This document shows, piece after piece, positions 26,127-36,004 of a stretch of DNA of 64,000 bases (position 1 is the stretch's first letter; each line of letters starts with the position of its first letter). Source of the DNA: Verrucomicrobiota bacterium (GTDB lineage: Bacteria > Verrucomicrobiota > Verrucomicrobiia > Verrucomicrobiales > Akkermansiaceae); NCBI GenBank assembly GCA_030835305.1, contig JAURPJ010000057.1, positions 1 to 64,000 on the forward strand, read 5' to 3'. The position numbers and the translations under genes were made by a program. The notes under the pieces were generated by a model. It had not been told where the DNA came from. It did not search any database and saw only the letters and a list, made by a program, of their open reading frames with translations.

Positions 26127-27170
26127 TCAGTCCGCCGTCCTCACCCGGAGAAATTCCGTACCTAATCTCCGGGATGTGCTCAGAGAACCGATCCCGTCAC
26201 CCAGATCCGTAAACTCAGCCTCTAAATTGACGGCCCAACTCTCAAGGTCTGAACTCTTCTCCAGCTGATAGCTTTTCCCCGCCAGCATCCTGAACTCGAC
26301 CGAAACGAGTTCAGGCCCGACATTAATTTTCCTCACCTCGACTGATGAATCCTTCACCGTGGGATCAGTTCCTTCCTCCAGCTCAAGGGCATTATTTCTT
26401 CCGTCACCATCAAAATCAAGATCCCCGGGCTGATCGAGATTCCCGAAAAAACCAGCCTCAATCGGATCGGGCATTCCGTCCTGATCGACATCCGGGCGGT
26501 CATCCGATTCGTAATTATCCAAAACGAAGTCCAGAATACCTGATGGCTGACCGGCATTTCCAAAAAGTCCTGCCGTGCCATCCTGATAGGTGTCATCTTC
26601 TCCCACGGCCGAAACAAGGGGAGTCGTCAAATCATTCACATCAAAGACTTCAACGAGGAAACGTCCCTCATATCCATGAAAAACAAGACGGTAATCCCTG
26701 TTCGGATCCAATGGCAAATCAGCGTCTCCCACTACGGATGGCTCTTCCGAATCGATGCGCGAAATAAAAATCCGCTCCTCATCGACATCAAAAGTCGCCG
26801 CATAGCCATTCAACGTTCCCAATCCCGGAGTCGTCACCCGTGCCAAAATTCCAACATCCTGCTCAATGGCTGGATCAAAAGTCACCAAATCGACCGAAAT
26901 GCGAAACGCAGAGTAGCTTGCTTCGGTTCGCAAAGCCCCAATTCGACTCTGGCCCAAGGCATCCGGATTCGGCGACGCCGTAGCCTGCATTCGATAACTC
27001 ACGCTATCTGGAAACGAGTAAGTCGCAAGCACGCCAAAGCTGGAAAGGGGATTCAGCCGAGTCCACCCGGCATCATCGCCGTCATTAAAATCGTCCGAAA
27101 TCTGACCGGACGCCACACTGGGATAGAGAACGAGAAAAAGAGAAAGCAATAGGACGGGAGGGATTTGCAT
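26127..27170 (-). CDS. Secreted LamG-like protein with calcium-type Asp repeats
   Basis: This 347-residue protein has a signal peptide (to about SVASG). A concanavalin-like beta-sandwich covers about 24-230 (SDDFNDGDDAGWTRL, DVGILARVTTPGLGTLNGYA, FLVEVFDVNDLTTP). Two thrombospondin-type-3-like Asp-rich loops follow (DVDQDGMPDPIEA and DLDFDGDGRNNALELEEGTD). The C-terminal module has the KSYQLEKSSDLESWAVN pattern shared with the neighbouring pseudogene. Such proteins are exported and probably bind glycans or calcium. Specific function is unknown. It is convergent with the decayed gene, 4 bp apart, and intact. Confidence 0.8.
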   Translation of the reverse strand: MQIPPVLLLSLFLVLYPSVASGQISDDFNDGDDAGWTRLNPLSSFGVLATYSFPDSVSYRMQATASPNPDALGQSRIGALRTEASYSAFRISVDLVTFDPAIEQDVGILARVTTPGLGTLNGYAATFDVDEERIFISRIDSEEPSVVGDADLPLDPNRDYRLVFHGYEGRFLVEVFDVNDLTTPLVSAVGEDDTYQDGTAGLFGNAGQPSGILDFVLDNYESDDRPDVDQDGMPDPIEAGFFGNLDQPGDLDFDGDGRNNALELEEGTDPTVKDSSVEVRKINVGPELVSVEFRMLAGKSYQLEKSSDLESWAVNLEAEFTDLGDGIGSLSTSRRLGTEFLRVRTAD

Positions 27171-27320
27171 AAACGAAAATCAGTTCTCGATTAAGACCGT
27201 TTCGAATTCATGAGTCAAACTCATTAAGTTCCAAGCAATTGATCCACCTACCCACAATCGGGTCAACATGTCGCCCCCTTCTGCTTTGACATCAGCCCCT
27301 CATCTGTAACCTTTAAAGCA

Positions 27321-30300
27321 ATGAAAAAGCTTCTCCTCGCGGCCCTTGCCCTTCTTGCATCACCCTTGCTAAATGCACAGGCTGCCCCGCCCACTTCCGT
27401 GCCGGTGGACATGACCAAAACCTCCTTTCTTTCGAAGAGTCTCGATCAGTTGGCCCAGCATGATCCCCGGACCAACTTTCGCTTTTTCCTGAACTACTCG
27501 GCGAAGATAAACTTCACCGTCAAATTTGGCGACCATCCCGTTGAGCTTCCGGCAGGCGAAAACGCCACTGCCGAATTCACTTTCGAACACCTTCCCAATT
27601 CACCCGCACTCATCCACCTGTCCACTTCCGGCGACCCCACCACCAAACGCATTGAAATTCCCGGCACTCTGGTCACCGACGGCAACACTGCCTTCAAGCC
27701 TCTTCCCGGAAAAGACTTCCCGATGGATGAAGCCTTCACCCTGATGGTTCGCTTCAAAACCACGACCCAAAAAGGCACTCTCGCGGCCCTCGCTCCCGCA
27801 AAAGGCAAATGGGCCCCCGGAGGGAAAACCCTATTCATTAAAGGGGGGAGACTTCACTACGATGTCGGTTGGGAAGGTGCGATCGACGGAGGCAAACGCA
27901 TCAACGACGGCCGTGAACATCTCGCCACCTTGGTGGGCGATAACAAAGGTGGCGTGTGGATTTTCGTGGATGGCAAAGAAGTGGCCTCAAGCAAGGAGCT
28001 GACATCGGAGGATCAAAAGGATCACGTTTTCAAAGTCGGCACCACCACTCCGGACTTCGGGGGCGATTTCAAAGACGGATCCATCGACCAGATCCTCTTC
28101 TGGAAACGCTCGCTCTCTGCCGGTGAAATCGCCACCGCTGCAAAAAAGAAAGTCGATGAACTCAACACCCCCGACTTTCACTGGAAAAAGCCCGAATCCT
28201 CTCAAGGAAAGCTACCTGACCTGGTCGAAACCGGGGTTCATCCCGGCTTCGGCACCACTCTCTCAATCGGGAGCTCCAATGGACTGACTCTCCACGAAGC
28301 CTGGAGCCAACCACTCGAAACCTCCGATCATCGCGAGCTCGTAAAGGCATGGAATAAGGACTCGCTCAAACGCGGCCGGGAAATCTACAACCAACTTTGC
28401 ATCACCTGTCACGGCACCGAAAAACAGGAAGGCTCCATCCCCATCGCCCTCAAGTTCCACAAAGGAAAATTTAAAAATGGCAACGATCCCTACCGCATGC
28501 ACCAGACCCTCACCAAGGGCTACGGCATGATGATGCCCATGCCGCAATTCTCCACTCGTCAAAAGTACGACGTCATCCACTACATCCGCGAAGAGTATCT
28601 TAAAAAACACAACGAGTCGCAGCTCAGCAAGATCAACAAAAGCTACCTCGCCTCTCTTCCACGCGGCATGTCACAGATCGAAGAGAAGGAATCAAAAAAG
28701 ACGCCGCCACCATACAAACAAATGGACTTTGGTAACGTCCTCTTCTGGACCTATCAAATCGAGCCTGGTCCGCTTGATAAAAATGTCAACATCGCCCAAA
28801 AAGGAATCGCCATCCGTCTCGACGAAGGGCCCGGCGGCATTTCAAAAGGTAAGGCCTGGGCCGTTTACGATCACGACACTATGCGCCTCGCCGCCATCTA
28901 CACCGGCGACCAATTCGTCGACTGGAAAGGCATCGCCTTCGACGGTTCCCACGGCACCCACACCTCCATCGTCGGCGAGCGCATCCTCGTCAACGACGAC
29001 AAACCCGGCTGGGCTCATCCTGTGACTGGATCGTGGAAACCCATCCGCGTCAAAGGGAAGGACGGCCGCCTCTTTGGTCCGCTCCCGAAGGATTGGGTTA
29101 AGTTTGAAGGAGTTTACTTCAAGGAGGGGAGGCCCGTCGTGATCTATCGAGTTGGAAACACACGAGTGACTGAAACCTTTGTCGATTACGGCGAAGATGC
29201 CTATTATCGCCTGATCTCAGTCGGCGACTGCGAGTCACCTTTGAAAATGAGAATATCTCGAGGTGATCAGAAGCTCCCAAATGACAACTACTTGATCGAA
29301 GACGGGGCTCTTTGCCGGGTTTTCAATTCAGGATCAAAGGCCCTCTTGCTCCACCTAAGCGATGGCACCGTGATTGAGAAAGATGTCGCCTCTGCTCACT
29401 TCCACCTGACCCCGGGACTCCCGGCACCCACCATTGTCACCACCCAAATCCAACGTGGCGAAGAAACCGGCCCCTTCGCAGTCGATACCCTCACCGTGCC
29501 CGAGCAAAATCTCAACCCCCACCAATCGTGGATGCGCACCAGCGGCTTCGACTTCTACCCCGATGGCAAACGAGCTGCGGTGTGCACCTGGATGGGTGAC
29601 GTCTGGATTGTCGAGGGCATCGACCAACTCGAAGGCACTCTGACCTGGAAACGCATCTGCTCCGGCCTCTTCCAGCCGCTTGGACTAAAGATCGTGGATG
29701 ACAAGATCCACGTCACTTGCCGCGATCAACTCGCCAAACTCCACGACTATAATGGCGATGAAACCATCGACTACATCGAGTGCCTCAACAACGACCATCA
29801 GGTCACAGAGCACTTCCACGAATTTGCGATGGGCCTGCAAACCGACGACAAAGGGAACTTCTACTACGCCAAGTCTGCCCGCCACGCCAAGGACTCGCTC
29901 GTCCCTCATCACGGCACCCTCCTGCGGATCTCGCCCGATGGCTACAAGACCGACATTCTGGCCACCGGCTTCCGCGCCGCCAACGGCGTCTGCCTCAACC
30001 CCGACGGCACCTTCATCGTGACCGACCAGGAAGGCCACTGGAATCCCAAGAACCGTATCAATTGGGTCAATGGCGACGGCCCCACCGAGTTCTTCGGCAA
30101 CGTCTATGGTTACTCGCCGGTCACCGACACCAGTGACGAGGCCATGAAGAATCCCCTCTGCTGGATCACTAATGCCTTCGACCGCTCCCCCTCGGAACTG
30201 CTCTGGGTCCCCAAAGATGCCAAGTGGGGAAGCCTCAACGGCCAGCTCCTCAACCTTAGCTACGGTTACGGAAAAATCTACGTTGTGCCCCACGAGACGA

Positions 30301-30803
30301 TCAACGGCGAACGCCAAGGCGGGATGTGCGAGCTTCCCTTGAAGCAATTCCCCACCGGGATCATGCGCGGTCGCTTTCACCCCGTTGAAGGCCAGCTTTA
30401 CGGCTGTGGCATGTTCGCCTGGGCCGGCACCCAACGTAAAGCCGGCGACTTTTACCGTATCCGCAAGACCGACAAACCTGCTAACCTTCCGACCAAAATC
30501 GAAGCCAGCAAATCCGGCGTCACTCTCACCCTCTCCGATGAAATCGATCCTGCCTCGGTCAAGCCCGAGAGCTTCCGCATCAAGGCCTGGGACCTCAAGC
30601 GCACCAAAAACTACGGCTCCAAACACTTCAATGAGCGCGAGTGGAAGGTCACCAAAGCCACCATCTCCGGTGATCAAATCACTCTCATCATTCCCGATCT
30701 CATACCCACCTGGGGAATGTCCATCGAGATGAAACTCACCGGAAGCGACGGCGAAAAACTCACCCGCCTCGTCCACAATTCCATCTTCGAGCTGCCCGAT
30801 TAA
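27321..30803 (+). CDS. LamG / cytochrome c / DUF6797 / beta-propeller secreted protein
   Basis: This 1160-residue exported protein has a signal peptide (MKKLLLAALALLASPLLNAQA). A LamG-like sandwich (about 130-285) carries FTLMVRFKTTTQKGTL and WIFVDGKEVASS. One c-type haem site, CITCHG (C360-H364), follows, with a distal Met-rich MMMPMPQFS segment. A DUF6797 region (about 425-730) contains GKAWAVYDHDTMRLAAIYTG. A beta-propeller (about 740-1060) contains GFDFYPDGKRAAVCTWMGDVW. The combination suggests extracytoplasmic oxidation with electron transfer through the haem. It heads a three-gene plus-strand run with a second haem-containing dehydrogenase and an amidohydrolase. Confidence 0.9.
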   Translation: MKKLLLAALALLASPLLNAQAAPPTSVPVDMTKTSFLSKSLDQLAQHDPRTNFRFFLNYSAKINFTVKFGDHPVELPAGENATAEFTFEHLPNSPALIHLSTSGDPTTKRIEIPGTLVTDGNTAFKPLPGKDFPMDEAFTLMVRFKTTTQKGTLAALAPAKGKWAPGGKTLFIKGGRLHYDVGWEGAIDGGKRINDGREHLATLVGDNKGGVWIFVDGKEVASSKELTSEDQKDHVFKVGTTTPDFGGDFKDGSIDQILFWKRSLSAGEIATAAKKKVDELNTPDFHWKKPESSQGKLPDLVETGVHPGFGTTLSIGSSNGLTLHEAWSQPLETSDHRELVKAWNKDSLKRGREIYNQLCITCHGTEKQEGSIPIALKFHKGKFKNGNDPYRMHQTLTKGYGMMMPMPQFSTRQKYDVIHYIREEYLKKHNESQLSKINKSYLASLPRGMSQIEEKESKKTPPPYKQMDFGNVLFWTYQIEPGPLDKNVNIAQKGIAIRLDEGPGGISKGKAWAVYDHDTMRLAAIYTGDQFVDWKGIAFDGSHGTHTSIVGERILVNDDKPGWAHPVTGSWKPIRVKGKDGRLFGPLPKDWVKFEGVYFKEGRPVVIYRVGNTRVTETFVDYGEDAYYRLISVGDCESPLKMRISRGDQKLPNDNYLIEDGALCRVFNSGSKALLLHLSDGTVIEKDVASAHFHLTPGLPAPTIVTTQIQRGEETGPFAVDTLTVPEQNLNPHQSWMRTSGFDFYPDGKRAAVCTWMGDVWIVEGIDQLEGTLTWKRICSGLFQPLGLKIVDDKIHVTCRDQLAKLHDYNGDETIDYIECLNNDHQVTEHFHEFAMGLQTDDKGNFYYAKSARHAKDSLVPHHGTLLRISPDGYKTDILATGFRAANGVCLNPDGTFIVTDQEGHWNPKNRINWVNGDGPTEFFGNVYGYSPVTDTSDEAMKNPLCWITNAFDRSPSELLWVPKDAKWGSLNGQLLNLSYGYGKIYVVPHETINGERQGGMCELPLKQFPTGIMRGRFHPVEGQLYGCGMFAWAGTQRKAGDFYRIRKTDKPANLPTKIEASKSGVTLTLSDEIDPASVKPESFRIKAWDLKRTKNYGSKHFNEREWKVTKATISGDQITLIIPDLIPTWGMSIEMKLTGSDGEKLTRLVHNSIFELPD

Positions 30804-30992
30804 GCAAACCAGCACGAGCCGAGGCAACCCTTCCGGGTTTGTTCTTCCACTGTGGCGCAGCTCGCACAAAGGGAGACATTGCCATCGCCGCCCTGACCTA
30901 AACAGGACAGGTGGCATTCAAAGTGACTTTGAACAATCTTTGTTCTTTTGAGAATTTTATGCGAAAGATCAGGAGGAGTTCCCTCTCATTTT

Positions 30993-33584
30993 ATGAAAAT
31001 TCTTCGCTATTCCCTCATCTCTTCAATTGTCGTGGGTGCTTGCTTCTCTTGCCACGCTCGGGACGATGCCAAGCTAGTCAAAGATCCCGACACCGGCATT
31101 TCCCTGCGCGAAGGCTTTGACGCCGAACTCCTTTATGACATCCCCAAGGAACAGGGCTCTTGGGTTGCGATGACCTTTGATCCGAAGGGACGCTTGGTGG
31201 TATCGGATCAGGACGACAAGGGCGTCTATCGAGTTACTCTTCCGGACGATATCACCCCGATCAAGGTTGAGCCTTTGAAGGGATTCCCTTACCAGCCAAT
31301 CAACTGGGGAAAACGCAAGGTTGGTGGAGCCCTCGGATTTCTTCACGCATTCGACAGTCTCTACATGGTCACCATGACCGGCCTATACCGTTGTCAGGAC
31401 ACGGACGGGGACGACAGCTACGATAAGTTCGAACTCCTTAGAAAACTCCGCATGGGATACGAGCACTCGGCTCACAACATCATCAAAACGGAAGACGGAA
31501 AGGGCCTCTACCTCGTCAGTGGAAACTACGGCACCATTCCAAAAGGCGTAGACAGTCTCCAGCCTCCTGTCTGGCAAAAGGACTCGCTTCTTGAAGCCAT
31601 GCCCGACCAGATGGGCCATGCCGTTTCAATCAAAGCACCCGCCGGTTGGGTCTCGCGCATCTCTCCCGATGGCAGCGAGTGGACCATGATCGCGTCCGGC
31701 TTCCGCAACCCGGTCGATCTTGCCATCAACCGCGAGGGCGAGCTTTTCACCTTCGATTCCGACCTTGAATTTGATGTCGGTAGCCCGTGGTATCGCCCCA
31801 CCCGTGTCTGCCATGTCACCTCGGCGAGCGAATTCGGTTGGCGCAGTGGTTCCGCGAAATGGCGTGAGTATTTCGCCGACAGCAATGGCCCCGTCCTCAA
31901 CATCGGCCCCGGTTCACCAACGGGTGTCAGCTTTGGCCATCACGCCCACTTCCCACCCTACTATCAAGACAAGCTCTTCGTCTGCGATTGGACTTTTGGC
32001 ACCATCTACACGATCACGCTCGAAGAAGACGGCTCCAGCTACACCGGGACCAAAGAAGAATTCCTCCACGGCAATCCACTCAACATCACTGCAATGCGCA
32101 TCGGGCCGGATGGTAATATGTATTTCCTGACTGGCGGCCGTAACACTGACTCCAAGCTTTACCGCATCCGCTACACCCACCCCATGCAAGAAGAGCCATC
32201 CCGACAGCTCACCCGTAATCAGGGTCTCCGCGATCTCCGGCACGCACTTGAAGCGTTTCATGGCTCCAACAAAGGTGGTGAAGAAACGATCAATACCGCC
32301 TGGAAGCACCTTGGTCATGACGACCGAAGCATCCGCTACGCCGCCCGCCTTGCCATCGAACGCCAGGATCTTGCACTCTGGCAGAAGCGCGTGCTCACCG
32401 AAGAAAATCCTCGTCAACTGATCTATGGCGCGATTGCTCTAGCCCGACACGGCGGGCCCGAACTCTCCGCAAGGGTCATCGCGAGGCTCAAGGAGATCTC
32501 ATTCGGCAAACTAGTGGTGGAAGACCAACTCGCCCTCCTGCGCGCCTACTCACTCTGCTTCATCAGATTGGAAAAGCCGTCCGCCACGGAAGTCACCAGC
32601 ATCATTTCTCAACTCGATCCACACTACCCAGCCAAAGAGGATCGCGTGAATGCCGAGCTCTGCCGCGTTCTCTCATATCTCGACGCACCCTCAGTCGTGG
32701 CCAAGACCACCCGACTCATGAAGTCCACCCAAACTGCGACCGTCGCTTATGACAAAAAGATGCTTGAGCGCAGCGAGAAGTATGGTCAGGAAATCCTCAA
32801 AATGATGAGTAACACGCCAAACAGTCAGAACATTCACTACACCTACTGTTTGCGACAAGTCCAAAACGGTTGGTCGCTCGATGATCGCAAATACTACTTC
32901 GGCTGGCTCAATGAAACCCTCAAAAAAGGCGGTGGCAAAAGCTTCGCCGGATACATCCGCGCCATCCGTCAGGACGCCATTGACCACCTCCCTCCCGAAG
33001 CTAAGGCCTCGGTCTCATGGCTCCTCGGTGATATCGCTAGAGTCGACTTGAGTAAACTTCCCATTCCCGAAGGGCCGGCTGTCAACTGGACGATCGATAC
33101 TGCGATGAAGCTTTTCGAGAGTCCACCTCGCGGACGGGATTTCGAAAATGGGAAAAAGATGTTTTCAGCAGGACGTTGCGTGGCCTGCCACCGGTTCTCG
33201 GGCTCCGGTGGATACTCCGGACCCGATCTCGGATCGGTCGGCAACCGTTATTCCATCCGTGACATCCTTGTCGCCATCTGTGAACCCAGCCAATCGATCT
33301 CGGAACAATATCAGGCCAGCACGATCACTTTAAAAGATGGCAGCGGACTTTACGGGCGCCTGATCTACAGGAACAACAAAGAAATCGCTGTCGCTCCCAA
33401 CCCATTTAACTTTGGAGACCTGCAAAAAAAGCCCGCTCACCTGGTCGAGAAAATTGAACCTTCGCAAATGTCCATGATGCCCGCCGGGACCATCAATGCC
33501 ATGAATGATGAAGAACTCAAAGACCTTATCGCATATCTGGTTTCGGGAGGCAACAAGAAGCACGAAGCTTTCCAAAGGAAGTAA
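30993..33584 (+). CDS. PVC-type haem-binding membrane-bound dehydrogenase
   Basis: ATG 30993 was chosen because a strong ribosome-binding site (AGGAGGAG, 30971-30978) precedes it and a lipoprotein-like signal follows (VVGACFSCHA). The 863-residue protein has an NHL/PQQ-like propeller (about 25-390: GSWVAMTFDPKGRLVVSDQD and NPVDLAINREGELFTFDSD). Helical HEAT-like repeats cover about 400-690. A C-terminal PVC haem-binding domain has CVACH (C729-H733) and MMPAG near the end as the probable axial Met. It likely oxidises a sugar or alcohol in the periplasm. It lies 189 bp downstream of the DUF6797 gene and 20 bp upstream of the amidohydrolase. Confidence 0.9.
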   Translation: MKILRYSLISSIVVGACFSCHARDDAKLVKDPDTGISLREGFDAELLYDIPKEQGSWVAMTFDPKGRLVVSDQDDKGVYRVTLPDDITPIKVEPLKGFPYQPINWGKRKVGGALGFLHAFDSLYMVTMTGLYRCQDTDGDDSYDKFELLRKLRMGYEHSAHNIIKTEDGKGLYLVSGNYGTIPKGVDSLQPPVWQKDSLLEAMPDQMGHAVSIKAPAGWVSRISPDGSEWTMIASGFRNPVDLAINREGELFTFDSDLEFDVGSPWYRPTRVCHVTSASEFGWRSGSAKWREYFADSNGPVLNIGPGSPTGVSFGHHAHFPPYYQDKLFVCDWTFGTIYTITLEEDGSSYTGTKEEFLHGNPLNITAMRIGPDGNMYFLTGGRNTDSKLYRIRYTHPMQEEPSRQLTRNQGLRDLRHALEAFHGSNKGGEETINTAWKHLGHDDRSIRYAARLAIERQDLALWQKRVLTEENPRQLIYGAIALARHGGPELSARVIARLKEISFGKLVVEDQLALLRAYSLCFIRLEKPSATEVTSIISQLDPHYPAKEDRVNAELCRVLSYLDAPSVVAKTTRLMKSTQTATVAYDKKMLERSEKYGQEILKMMSNTPNSQNIHYTYCLRQVQNGWSLDDRKYYFGWLNETLKKGGGKSFAGYIRAIRQDAIDHLPPEAKASVSWLLGDIARVDLSKLPIPEGPAVNWTIDTAMKLFESPPRGRDFENGKKMFSAGRCVACHRFSGSGGYSGPDLGSVGNRYSIRDILVAICEPSQSISEQYQASTITLKDGSGLYGRLIYRNNKEIAVAPNPFNFGDLQKKPAHLVEKIEPSQMSMMPAGTINAMNDEELKDLIAYLVSGGNKKHEAFQRK

Positions 33585-33604
33585 ACCCAGCCATCCTCCT
33601 CCCG

Positions 33605-34537
33605 ATGAAAACCCTGTCCATCTTCCTTTCTCTCACCATCGCCCTCGCTGCTGATGAGCGCCCGCTTCCCAAAGTGAAGCACATGATCGATACTCATATT
33701 CACCTTTACGATCCCAACCGCGAAGACGGCATCCCCTGGCCACCGAAGGACGACAAGGTTCTCTACAAGCCGCATCTTCCAGCTGAGTTTCATAAGATTT
33801 CAAAACCCGCCGGCACCACCGGAGTGATCGTCGTCGAAGCCAGCGATCGCATCGAAGACAATCGCTGGCTACTCGACCTCGTGAAAGGTGACGACTTTTT
33901 CGTGGGATTAGTTGGTAACGTCGACCCGTATTCGGACGACTTTCAATTTGCGATTCGGAAGTTCAAAAAAGATCCCCGGTTTGTTGGGATCCGCTTGCGA
34001 AATGGCCAAAGCAAGAAAGCCATCGACTACGCCGATCCAAAGCTCATCGCGAACATCGGCAAACTGACCACGCTCAAGCTTACAGTCGACATTCTTGTCA
34101 ATGGCGGTGGGGTGGAGGCCGTGAAGCAAGTCGATCAACTCGCCCGCGCCGTCCCAAATCTCAACCTCGTGGTCGACCATGTCCTTGGTTATGATTTTGA
34201 TGGTAAGCCCGCTCCGGACGAATGGGTCACGGCAGTTAAAAAGCTGGCCGAAAATAAGAATGTCTGGTGCAAAATTTCGGGACTGTATCAGCGAAGCATT
34301 CCGCAACCTGCTCCGCACAAGCTCGATCACTATCGCAGTGTGCTCGATGTCCTTTGGAAAAACCTCGGCCCGGAACGCCTCATCTTTGGCAGCAACTGGC
34401 CATGCACCAAGAACAGCGGTGACTACACCAGCTTCGTAAAGCTTGTGAACGAATACTTTTCGGCGAAAGGACAGGAAGCCTGCGAGCGCTACTTCTGGAA
34501 GAACGCCGCCGAAGCCTATCGACTTCCTCTAAAATAG
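33605..34537 (+). CDS. Secreted amidohydrolase_2 family protein (sugar-lactonase-like)
   Basis: This 310-residue TIM-barrel metal-dependent hydrolase has a short signal peptide (to about ALA-AD). Motifs are IDTHIHLYDP (metal His pair), VVEASDRIEDN, VGIRLRN, VVDHVLGYD, WCKISGLYQ and the C-terminal FGSNWPCT with the catalytic Asp position replaced by Asn-Trp context. The family includes L-fuconolactone and L-rhamnono-lactone hydrolases. Export is unusual for that family but recurs in this genome (see 51719). It follows a sugar-dehydrogenase-like gene by 20 bp, so opening the lactone made by that enzyme is an attractive but unproven role. Confidence 0.85.
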   Translation: MKTLSIFLSLTIALAADERPLPKVKHMIDTHIHLYDPNREDGIPWPPKDDKVLYKPHLPAEFHKISKPAGTTGVIVVEASDRIEDNRWLLDLVKGDDFFVGLVGNVDPYSDDFQFAIRKFKKDPRFVGIRLRNGQSKKAIDYADPKLIANIGKLTTLKLTVDILVNGGGVEAVKQVDQLARAVPNLNLVVDHVLGYDFDGKPAPDEWVTAVKKLAENKNVWCKISGLYQRSIPQPAPHKLDHYRSVLDVLWKNLGPERLIFGSNWPCTKNSGDYTSFVKLVNEYFSAKGQEACERYFWKNAAEAYRLPLK

Positions 34538-34539
34538 AC

Positions 34540-35973
34540 CTACGCCATCAGCTCGGCAAGCGGCCCGGCAAGATTCAGATCCTTCAAATTGGAGTCAGTC
34601 TGGCCAAACGTTTCCGGGGGTTTGATCCCGGCCGCGTGCATAAATGACAGGTAGAGGTTTCCGATGGTTCGGTGCCCACTTTCGCGATACTTGGGAAACT
34701 CAAGATAACGTCCCATCTTGAGTTTCCCGGCCATGCCACCGAGTAGAAGAAAAGGCCAATCCGCCTGGCCACCATGGTGATCGCCACCCGCGCAGGACAT
34801 GTAAACGATAAGGGTGTTGTCCAGCATCGTGCCATCACCTTCAGGCATCCCATCCAGCTTTTGGGCTAACTCTGCGATCCCCGCGAGATGCAATTTTTCA
34901 ACCGCAGCCCTCGCTTCATGCCCGGTCATACCGTTGGTTGCTTTGTTCTCCTGGAGGTGACCCAGCGCGTGCACCGAGTTGCTAATACCTAGTTCGGTGT
35001 ATTGCACACCCAGCGTATCAGGCCTGAGTGTAACCACATTGGTGAGGCCGGTGACCAAGGCCGAACCCGCCAATTCAAAATAGGATTCGATCCGGTGCTT
35101 CGGCTTGAGAGAATCGTAATGATTGCTTGGTGTCGGAGCAAATTTCTTGATTCGATCGGCAAGACCCGCCTTCTTTTTCTCGATCTCTTGCAGCGATGCG
35201 AAAGACTCCAGATAGAGAGCAAAGCGCTCCCTGTCATCGCCTGAAAGTTTCCTCTCAAGCCGCTTCGCATCCTCGGCCAAAAAATTCATCAAGCTCCCGT
35301 TGAGAGCCAATTCCGCCTCCAGTTGATCAGGTGGAGCCACCGAGGCTCCAAACAATTCGGTGAAGGCTTTGCGCGGTGAAGCCTGAAACGGAACCGGCAT
35401 GCCTGCCTTGTAAGCGGAAATATTGGGATAGCAGTAGCTTTCGGAAAGGCCCGCACCACCTTCGAGAAGGAGACCATTGGTCGACATTCCGTACATCGGA
35501 TACGGACCGTCGGAGAGATGCTGCCCCAGGAGGCAGTCAATAGTCGGAGCGATCGCAACCGTCTCGGAGTTGTGACAGGAAAGAGCTCCGTAACCGGAGG
35601 TGTGATTTCCACTGAAACCCTCGCCGGAAAGGCTCTGGATGATGGTGAGACGATCCTTGAAAGCCTCCAATTGCGAAAGCTTCTCAGGAAGCCGGTGATT
35701 CTTAAGCGAGACATCGACAAGAGGGCCGGGACGCCGGGCCCTGTTCCCCAATTTCGCGCCATCGGTTAGACGCACATAATGGTTTTCAAGCCCGTCCGGA
35801 ACAAGATTGAACTTGTCAATTCCGGATGACTTCACCACAAAAACGAAGCGCTTTGGGAGAAGGTCCGGGTTTCCCGAAGCTTGCGCGTGCAAGGAGCGAA
35901 CGAAGGGAGTCATGGCGAGGGATGCTCCCCCCAGCGAGATTCCCTTGAGAAATTGGCGACGTCTTTGAATCAT
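34540..35973 (-). CDS. DUF1552 family protein with Tat-like signal
   Basis: This 477-residue protein has a Tat-like N-terminus (QRRRQFLKGISLGGASLAMTPF). The body matches DUF1552: RFVFVVKSSGIDKFNLVPDG, GEGFSGNHTSGYGALSC, APTIDCLLGQHLSDG, and MSCAGGDHHGGQADWPFLLLGG near the C-terminus. These proteins are alkaline-phosphatase-fold relatives of unknown function, specific to PVC and some other exporters. They are usually encoded directly after a DUF1592/1588 haem protein, as here (31-bp gap). It is the last gene of a four-gene minus-strand operon and converges on the amidohydrolase with only 2 bp between the stops. Confidence 0.92.
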   Translation of the reverse strand: MIQRRRQFLKGISLGGASLAMTPFVRSLHAQASGNPDLLPKRFVFVVKSSGIDKFNLVPDGLENHYVRLTDGAKLGNRARRPGPLVDVSLKNHRLPEKLSQLEAFKDRLTIIQSLSGEGFSGNHTSGYGALSCHNSETVAIAPTIDCLLGQHLSDGPYPMYGMSTNGLLLEGGAGLSESYCYPNISAYKAGMPVPFQASPRKAFTELFGASVAPPDQLEAELALNGSLMNFLAEDAKRLERKLSGDDRERFALYLESFASLQEIEKKKAGLADRIKKFAPTPSNHYDSLKPKHRIESYFELAGSALVTGLTNVVTLRPDTLGVQYTELGISNSVHALGHLQENKATNGMTGHEARAAVEKLHLAGIAELAQKLDGMPEGDGTMLDNTLIVYMSCAGGDHHGGQADWPFLLLGGMAGKLKMGRYLEFPKYRESGHRTIGNLYLSFMHAAGIKPPETFGQTDSNLKDLNLAGPLAELMA

Positions 35974-36004
35974 GATGATTGAGGTTAGCTTGGCAGATCA
36001 GACT

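Noticed and set aside
29685-30917. 410-residue minus-strand frame overlapping the DUF6797 gene
   Set aside because: Antisense shadow; the plus-strand protein has clear domains throughout.
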